From contig OY782827.1 of NCBI GenBank assembly GCA_963678395.1, positions 124,001-188,000 of the forward strand: a stretch of DNA of 64,000 nt. The letters run 5' to 3'. Below the pieces are notes generated by a model. That model was not told the origin of the DNA and searched no databases. It saw only the letters and a program-made list of their open reading frames with translations. Shown here in pieces: positions 59,616 through 64,000 of the stretch. Every line of letters begins with the position of its first letter. Position 1 is the stretch's first letter. The position numbers and the translations under genes are program-made. This DNA is from JAAYAE01 sp963678395 (GTDB taxonomy: Bacteria; Bacillota; Negativicutes; Acidaminococcales; Acidaminococcaceae).

Positions 59616-60499
59616 TAAAAAAGCAAGGACGCATAATTCGCAATTACAATGGGTATTATTATATAGAAGCTGAAGACGGCCTAGTCTATACTTGTAAAGT
59701 TAAAGGCAAATTAAAACAAGAACGCTTTAGTTTAGTTACCGGTGATATGGTATATTTTGAACAAGTAGGTGACGAGGGAATGATTGTGAATATTCTCCCT
59801 CGTAAGAATTTTTTGCAACGACCGCTTATGGCTAATGTCGATTTGGTAATAGTGGCTTTTGCTTGCGCAAATCCGGATTTTAGTTGGCTTTTGATGGATA
59901 AGCTTTTAGCTTTGGCTGAAGGTGCGGGGATACCGGCAATTATCAGTTTGAACAAAAATGATATAGCACCTAAGGGCTTAATAGAAAAATGTCGTTCTAT
60001 ATATGGGAAAATAGGCTATGAAGTTTTTGATATTTGTGCTTCTGATGGCACTGGGGTAGAGGGTCTAAAAAAGAGACTGGAAGGCAAGATTTCTGTTTTT
60101 GCCGGACCTTCCGGTGTAGGTAAATCAACTACTTTAAACGCTATTGATCCTAGCTTATCTTTGGTGACGGGTGAAGTTAGCGAAAAAATTGGCAGAGGGC
60201 GTCATACTACGCGTTTTGCCCAACTAGTACCTTTTGCCGGTGGCTATGTGGCAGATACTCCTGGATTTGGAAATTTAAATTTGGAAGAATTGGATTTGGG
60301 GACGTTAGCCACAGACTTTAGAGAATTTATTCCCTTGGCTTCAAATTGTAGATTTACTACTTGTACTCATACACATGAACCAAGTTGCGCGGTTAAGGAA
60401 GCTGTAGAAGCAGGAGAAATTGCACAATCGCGTTATAGTTCATATTTAAGCATGGTAGAGGAAATTAAAAACAAAAAAGAGAGGAATGTAAAAAAATGA
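59612..60499 (+). CDS. rsgA: Ribosome small-subunit-dependent GTPase A
   Basis: 295 residues; assists 30S assembly. OB-fold N-terminus, circularly permuted GTPase with NKNDIAPKG and GPSGVGKSTTLNAI near residue 166, GDTPGFG-like ADTPGFGNL, and zinc-binding CRFTTCTHTHEPSCAV. Overlaps prkC by four bases. Confidence 0.96.
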   Translation: MIKKQGRIIRNYNGYYYIEAEDGLVYTCKVKGKLKQERFSLVTGDMVYFEQVGDEGMIVNILPRKNFLQRPLMANVDLVIVAFACANPDFSWLLMDKLLALAEGAGIPAIISLNKNDIAPKGLIEKCRSIYGKIGYEVFDICASDGTGVEGLKKRLEGKISVFAGPSGVGKSTTLNAIDPSLSLVTGEVSEKIGRGRHTTRFAQLVPFAGGYVADTPGFGNLNLEELDLGTLATDFREFIPLASNCRFTTCTHTHEPSCAVKEAVEAGEIAQSRYSSYLSMVEEIKNKKERNVKK

Positions 60500-61155
60500 C
60501 TATTATAGCACCATCAATTTTATCTGCAGATTTTTCCTGTTTAGGTGAGGAAATAAGGAGAATAGAGGAAGCTGGTGCCGAATGGGTGCACATTGATGTT
60601 ATGGATGGACAGTTTGTACCTAATTTAACCTTTGGTGCACCTGTAGTAAAAAAATTACGTCCTCACACAAAAATGTTTTTTGACTGTCATCTTATGGTAG
60701 AAAATCCAGAAAATTATGTAGAAGATTTTGTAGCCGCAGGCGCTGATATGATAGTGGTTCATGTTGAAACCACCAAACACTTGCACCGTCTAATCCAGTC
60801 TATTCACGAGCAGGGTATAAAAGCAGGTGTGGCACTTAATCCGGCTACATCCTTAAATACCATTGAAGAGATTTTACCCTATGTGGATATGGTACTGATA
60901 ATGTCGGTAAATCCAGGGTTTGGCGGGCAAAAGTTTATTACCACCATGGTAAAAAAAATTGCTTGCCTAAAAGCAATGATTACAAAGGAGCCGCGGGATA
61001 TTTTTATTCAAGTTGATGGTGGTATTAATGCTCAGACGGCTAAGCAGGTTGTAGAGGCAGGAGCTAATGTACTGGTTGCAGGCTCTTTTATTTATGGCGC
61101 AAAAGATATAAAAAAAGCTATCACTGAGTTAAAAGCATATCCGCTAAGGAATTAA
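60496..61155 (+). CDS. rpe: Ribulose-phosphate 3-epimerase
   Basis: 219 residues; interconverts ribulose- and xylulose-5-phosphate. IAPSILSADFSCLGEEI, VHIDVMDGQFVPNLTFG, CHLMVENPENYVEDF, MSVNPGFGGQKFI and QVDGGINAQTA show all catalytic motifs. Overlaps rsgA by four bases. Confidence 0.97.
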   Translation: MTIIAPSILSADFSCLGEEIRRIEEAGAEWVHIDVMDGQFVPNLTFGAPVVKKLRPHTKMFFDCHLMVENPENYVEDFVAAGADMIVVHVETTKHLHRLIQSIHEQGIKAGVALNPATSLNTIEEILPYVDMVLIMSVNPGFGGQKFITTMVKKIACLKAMITKEPRDIFIQVDGGINAQTAKQVVEAGANVLVAGSFIYGAKDIKKAITELKAYPLRN

Positions 61156-61766
61156 AGCCCTCTTCTTTAGGAACGGGAATAAATGTCCATGAGAAAGTTT
61201 CAGTTACTTCCAAAATGTCTGGACCCTTGCCTTCGCCTATGATTGATGGTAATTTGTCTATGAAAGAACTGAATTTACCGGCATTGCCTTTTACTAATGT
61301 AATTGGTGATTTTCATTACGAGAATGCTTTTATTAATATTACGAATGTCCATGCTAATGTTTATGGTGGTAATTGCGATGCTAGCGGCTATTTTAATATT
61401 GATAACAAACATTATAACGTAGATGTTTTGGGGCATAAATTGCGTAGCGATATAGCTGCTAAAAGTTTATTAATAAATTGTTTAGTAGAACTTAATCTAA
61501 AAATGCGAGGAACAGGCGAACCTCAAACAGTCCTTACTTATGGTGAATTCAAATCAGGGAAAGGCAACTATGGTCCCATTATGTTTGATAGTATAACAGG
61601 TAAGTTTATAAATCAATATGGCGTCTTACGTTTTAGTGATGTGAAAATACATTCAGATGCCGGCGATATTTATGCACCATTGTTCAAAATCACAAAAGGG
61701 AAACTTACCTTGGGAAAAGTTTTCTTATATGATACCCAAAAAGGCGAAAATAAAGCATTTAATTAG
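61156..61766 (+). pseudogene. C-terminal fragment of an AsmA/TamB-like protein (no start)
   Basis: The frame continues upstream without a start codon (SSLGTGINVHEKVSVT) right up to the rpe stop at 61155. It encodes about 200 residues of beta-rich sequence: KMSGPLPSPMIDGNLSMKEL, ANVYGGNCDASGYFNID, and FINQYGVLRFSDVKIH, resembling the repeated C-terminal region of AsmA/TamB-type outer-membrane biogenesis proteins. ATG 61215 is internal and lacks a ribosome site. The 5' part is gone, probably by deletion. Its presence supports a diderm host. Confidence 0.62.
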
Positions 61767-61772
61767 CAGCTA

Positions 61773-61800
61773 TTGCAAAGTTTTATAATCGTGCTATAAT
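61773..61800 (+). promoter_or_regulatory. Promoter of the riboflavin operon
   Basis: TTGCAA (61773-61778) and TATAAT (61795-61800), 16-base spacer, just before the FMN leader. Confidence 0.8.
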
Positions 61801-61821
61801 AAAAATGTCAATTGAATATTG

Positions 61822-62007
61822 TGTCTTTGGGGCAGGGTGAAATTCCCTACCGGCGGTATAGTCCGCAAGCCGTAACTGGCATGAATCGGTGTAACTCCGA
61901 TACCGACAGTATAGAGTCTGGATGAGAAAAGACGAAAGGTTAAGTAATATTAGATTGTTTATTTGACCAGCCGACTAATTGCCCTTTATGGGTGGTTAGT
62001 CTTTTTT
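61822..62007 (+). ncRNA. FMN riboswitch (RFN element) with terminator
   Basis: GGGGCAGGGTGAAATTCCCTACCGGCGGTATAGTCCGCAAG is split here into GGGCAGGGTGAAATTCCC, ACCGGCGGTA and AGTCCGCAAG, with later ACCGACAGT and TCTGGATGAGA, all RFN core. TCTTT and AAAGA close it (61824-61932). A terminator pairs GACTAATTGCCC with GGGTGGTTAGTC (about 61973-62001), then TTTTTTG. FMN should switch off ribD onward. Confidence 0.97.
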
Positions 62008-62043
62008 GTCTTTATAACAAAAAACTGTTTGGGAGGCGATTTT

Positions 62044-63162
62044 TTGGATGATACTAAATACATGGAAATGGCTTTAGAACTTGCACAAAAGGCTCAAGGA
62101 GAGACTAGTCCTAATCCTTTAGTTGGATGCGTAATTGTTGATGCAAAGGGGAATATAGTGGGAAAAGGGTATCATCATAAAGCAGGGGAACCCCATGCTG
62201 AAATAAATGCGTTAGCGGAGGCAAAAGAATTGGCCTATGGTGCTACAGCATACGTAACGTTAGAACCTTGTTCACATTTTGGACGAACGGGTCCATGTTG
62301 TGATGCACTTATTCGTGCTGGTATTAAACGCGTTGTAGCAGCAGCAGGCGATCCTAATCCCCAAGTTGCAGGGCAAGGGTTTGCAAGGTTACAGGCAGCT
62401 GGAGTAGAGGTCGCAGAAGGTCTCTTGGAGGCAGAAGCATATCGGCAAAACGAAGTTTTTTTTCACTGGATAGTTACAGGTATGCCCTTTGTTGTCATGA
62501 AATATGCCATGACCATGGATGGTAAAATTGCCACAGCCAGTGGCGATTCCAAATGGATTACCGGAGATGAGGCACGTAAATATGCGCACTACCTAAGGGG
62601 TATTTATGATTGTATCTTAGTTGGTAAAAATACTGTGTTAAAAGATGATCCTGAGCTTACTTGTCGTTTGGTCAAGGGCAAGAATCCTTTGCGTATAGTT
62701 TTAGATACTAAGCTAGAAATACCACTGACTGCTAAAGTTCTAACGGATAAGCAAGCACCTACAATGGTAGTTGCTGCTCAAAACATTGTTGCTACCAAAG
62801 TGAACACTTTTAGTGAATTAACAGGTGTAGAAGTGCTACAAGTACCCATGGAAAAAAATAAACTTAGCCTTCGAGCTTTGCTGGCAGAACTAAGTAAACG
62901 TAAGTTAACCAGCATATTAGTAGAGGGTGGGAGTCAGGTGCATGGTGCGTTTTTAGATGAAAACTTAGTGCAAAGAGTATATGCTTTTATAGCACCAAAA
63001 ATTATTGGTGGCGCACAAAGCTTACCTCCCATTGGTGGTTTTGGGAAAGGGAAAATTGCTGAAAGTTTAGTGTTACGAGAGAAAAACATACAATATTTAG
63101 ACCAAGATATTCTAATAACAGGTCGCGTGGGAAAAGAGGTAGCTTTATGTTCACAGGATTAA
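62044..63162 (+). CDS. ribD: Bifunctional riboflavin deaminase/reductase
   Basis: About 372 residues. Deaminase: MALELAQKAQGETSPNPLVGCV, HAEINAL and CSHFGRTGPCCDALI (zinc ligands). Reductase: KYAMTMDGKIATASGDSKWITG and ILVEGGSQVHGAFL. I start at TTG 62044 after GGGAGGCG; the longer frame from 61963 would cross the riboswitch terminator. It overlaps ribE by 16 bases. Confidence 0.95.
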   Translation: MDDTKYMEMALELAQKAQGETSPNPLVGCVIVDAKGNIVGKGYHHKAGEPHAEINALAEAKELAYGATAYVTLEPCSHFGRTGPCCDALIRAGIKRVVAAAGDPNPQVAGQGFARLQAAGVEVAEGLLEAEAYRQNEVFFHWIVTGMPFVVMKYAMTMDGKIATASGDSKWITGDEARKYAHYLRGIYDCILVGKNTVLKDDPELTCRLVKGKNPLRIVLDTKLEIPLTAKVLTDKQAPTMVVAAQNIVATKVNTFSELTGVEVLQVPMEKNKLSLRALLAELSKRKLTSILVEGGSQVHGAFLDENLVQRVYAFIAPKIIGGAQSLPPIGGFGKGKIAESLVLREKNIQYLDQDILITGRVGKEVALCSQD

Positions 63163-63785
63163 TAGCGGAATTAGGGACAGTAAAGGCATTAAAAAAAGAG
63201 AAAAATTCTTATCATTTGACTATAGCCGCTAAAAAAATAGCCCCTTTACTAAAAATAGGGGAAAGCATAGCTGTAAATGGTTCCTGCCTAACTGTTGTAG
63301 CTATGAATGATAGTAACTTTACTGTTGATGTCATGCCAGAAACAGTACGCCTTACAGTAACAGAGACCTTTAAGGCAGGAGAGAGAGTTAATTTAGAGCG
63401 TGCTTTGCGGCTAAATGATGGTCTAGACGGGCATCTTGTCAGTGGACACGTGGAAGGCGTAGGAACAATAAGCAAAATAGTGGCAGAAGGCATTGCTAAG
63501 TTAGTAACGATAAGGGCACCGCAACCCTTGCTGAAATATGTTTTGCCCAAAGGTTCCGTAGCAATTGATGGCATTAGCTTAACGGTAACTGCGGTGACAA
63601 ATGTAGGGTTTTCCGTATCGCTCATACCACATACAGTGGGAGAAACTACCATGGGCTTCAAAAAAACAGGTGATAGAGTTAATTTAGAAACTGACCTGCT
63701 TGGAAAGTACGTAGAGCGCATGTTAAACTACAAGGATGGCAGTTCCTTAAATAAAAGAAATCTTTTAGAAAATGGATTTGTATAG
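63147..63785 (+). CDS. ribE: Riboflavin synthase alpha subunit
   Basis: Dismutates lumazine to riboflavin. 212 residues in two similar halves: MFTGLIAELGTVKAL..SIAVNGSCLTV and VSGHVEGVGTISKIV..GSVAIDGISLTVT. Overlaps ribD and is followed nine bases on by ribBA. Confidence 0.96.
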   Translation: MFTGLIAELGTVKALKKEKNSYHLTIAAKKIAPLLKIGESIAVNGSCLTVVAMNDSNFTVDVMPETVRLTVTETFKAGERVNLERALRLNDGLDGHLVSGHVEGVGTISKIVAEGIAKLVTIRAPQPLLKYVLPKGSVAIDGISLTVTAVTNVGFSVSLIPHTVGETTMGFKKTGDRVNLETDLLGKYVERMLNYKDGSSLNKRNLLENGFV

Positions 63786-63794
63786 GAGGAAATT

Positions 63795-64000
63795 ATGGAA
63801 AAAAAATTTAAGTTTAGTACGGTAGAACAAGCTATTGCTGATATTAAGGCTGGAAAAATGGTACTAGTTACTGATGACGAAGATAGGGAAAATGAAGGCG
63901 ACTTGATTATGGCGGCGGAGAAAGTTACTGCGGAGGCAATTAATTTCATGGCCACTCATGCCAGAGGACTTATTTGCATGCCTTGTACACCTGAAATTGC
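63795..64000 (+). CDS. ribBA: RibBA (dihydroxybutanone-phosphate synthase/GTP cyclohydrolase II), N-terminal part
   Basis: Partial at the right edge. MEKKFKFSTVEQAIADIKAGKMVLVTDDEDRENEGDLIMAAEKVT carries the acidic DDEDRENEGDL loop of RibB, and ARGLICMP follows. AGGAGG precedes the ATG. Whether RibA is fused cannot be seen. Confidence 0.93.
   Translation, partial: MEKKFKFSTVEQAIADIKAGKMVLVTDDEDRENEGDLIMAAEKVTAEAINFMATHARGLICMPCTPEI

Noticed and set aside
61963..62043. Longer ribD start
   Set aside because: Would translate across the FMN riboswitch terminator and lacks a ribosome site; TTG 62044 follows GGGAGGCG.
63212..63721. Minus-strand frame of 169 codons
   Set aside because: It lies fully antisense to ribE, which has all riboflavin synthase motifs; composition is Ser/Thr/Pro-rich as expected for a shadow frame.
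1..64000. CRISPR arrays, tRNA, rRNA, restriction or toxin-antitoxin genes
   Set aside because: I found no regular direct repeats with spacers, no clear cloverleaf, and no recognisable defence or toxin domain.

Overview
The window looks like the origin-proximal part of a low-GC, strictly anaerobic Firmicute chromosome. Gene order dnaA-dnaN-recF-DUF721-remB-gyrB-gyrA, T-box, SAM-I and FMN leaders, RqcH, and the priA-def-fmt-DUF116-rsmB-rlmN-stp-prkC-rsgA-rpe block are Firmicutes hallmarks. A fragment of an AsmA/TamB-like outer-membrane biogenesis protein and the anaerobic enzyme set (2-oxoacid:ferredoxin oxidoreductase, DcuC, MinD-ferredoxin ATPases) make the diderm class Negativicutes (perhaps Acidaminococcaceae) my best guess; this is inference, no rRNA is present.

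Layout: 1-9.8 kb, replication core with a thiamine pyrophosphokinase and a TSUP transporter between gyrB and gyrA. 9.8-13.4 kb, a 39-codon gene with a structured leader, then a GlpA/GlpB/DUF1667-like redox operon whose first gene is broken. 13.4-16.8 kb, a scarred junction: decayed rarD, a dense DnaA-box cluster, a T-box leader with no target gene, an IS3-type and an IS200-type element. 16.8-25.1 kb, anaerobic metabolism: KorAB, broken glycerate kinase, nitroreductase, and a DUF134/NifX/MinD-ferredoxin operon. 25.4-28.0 kb, M20 peptidase and a frameshifted DcuC transporter. 28.1-40.5 kb, a segment bracketed by two apparently identical inverted IS3 copies (1258 bp each) holding an orphan TrpB, a broken Hpt protein, ACT-UPF0210-nth, an ABC-F protein, two LysR genes (one broken) and an enolase-superfamily dehydratase. 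40.5-44.1 kb, ilvD and rqcH on the minus strand. 44.1-61.2 kb, housekeeping operons (yicC-remA-gmk-rpoZ-coaBC, metK under a SAM riboswitch, priA to rpe). 61.2-64 kb, the fragment and an FMN-riboswitch riboflavin operon running off the end.

Most genes point rightward, as expected for the leading strand right of oriC. Seven genes carry indels or stops (glpA-like, rarD, glxK, dcuC, hpt, lysR, rlmN), several at homopolymers; these are either real decay, slippage sites, or sequence errors. The most unusual signals are the DnaA-box cluster 14 kb from dnaA, the stranded T-box, the leader upstream of the 39-codon gene, a palindromic operator over the ACT-UPF0210-nth promoter, and the TrpB with an altered cofactor loop next to an Hpt gene. 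I did not find a CRISPR array, tRNA, rRNA, or a recognisable defence system.
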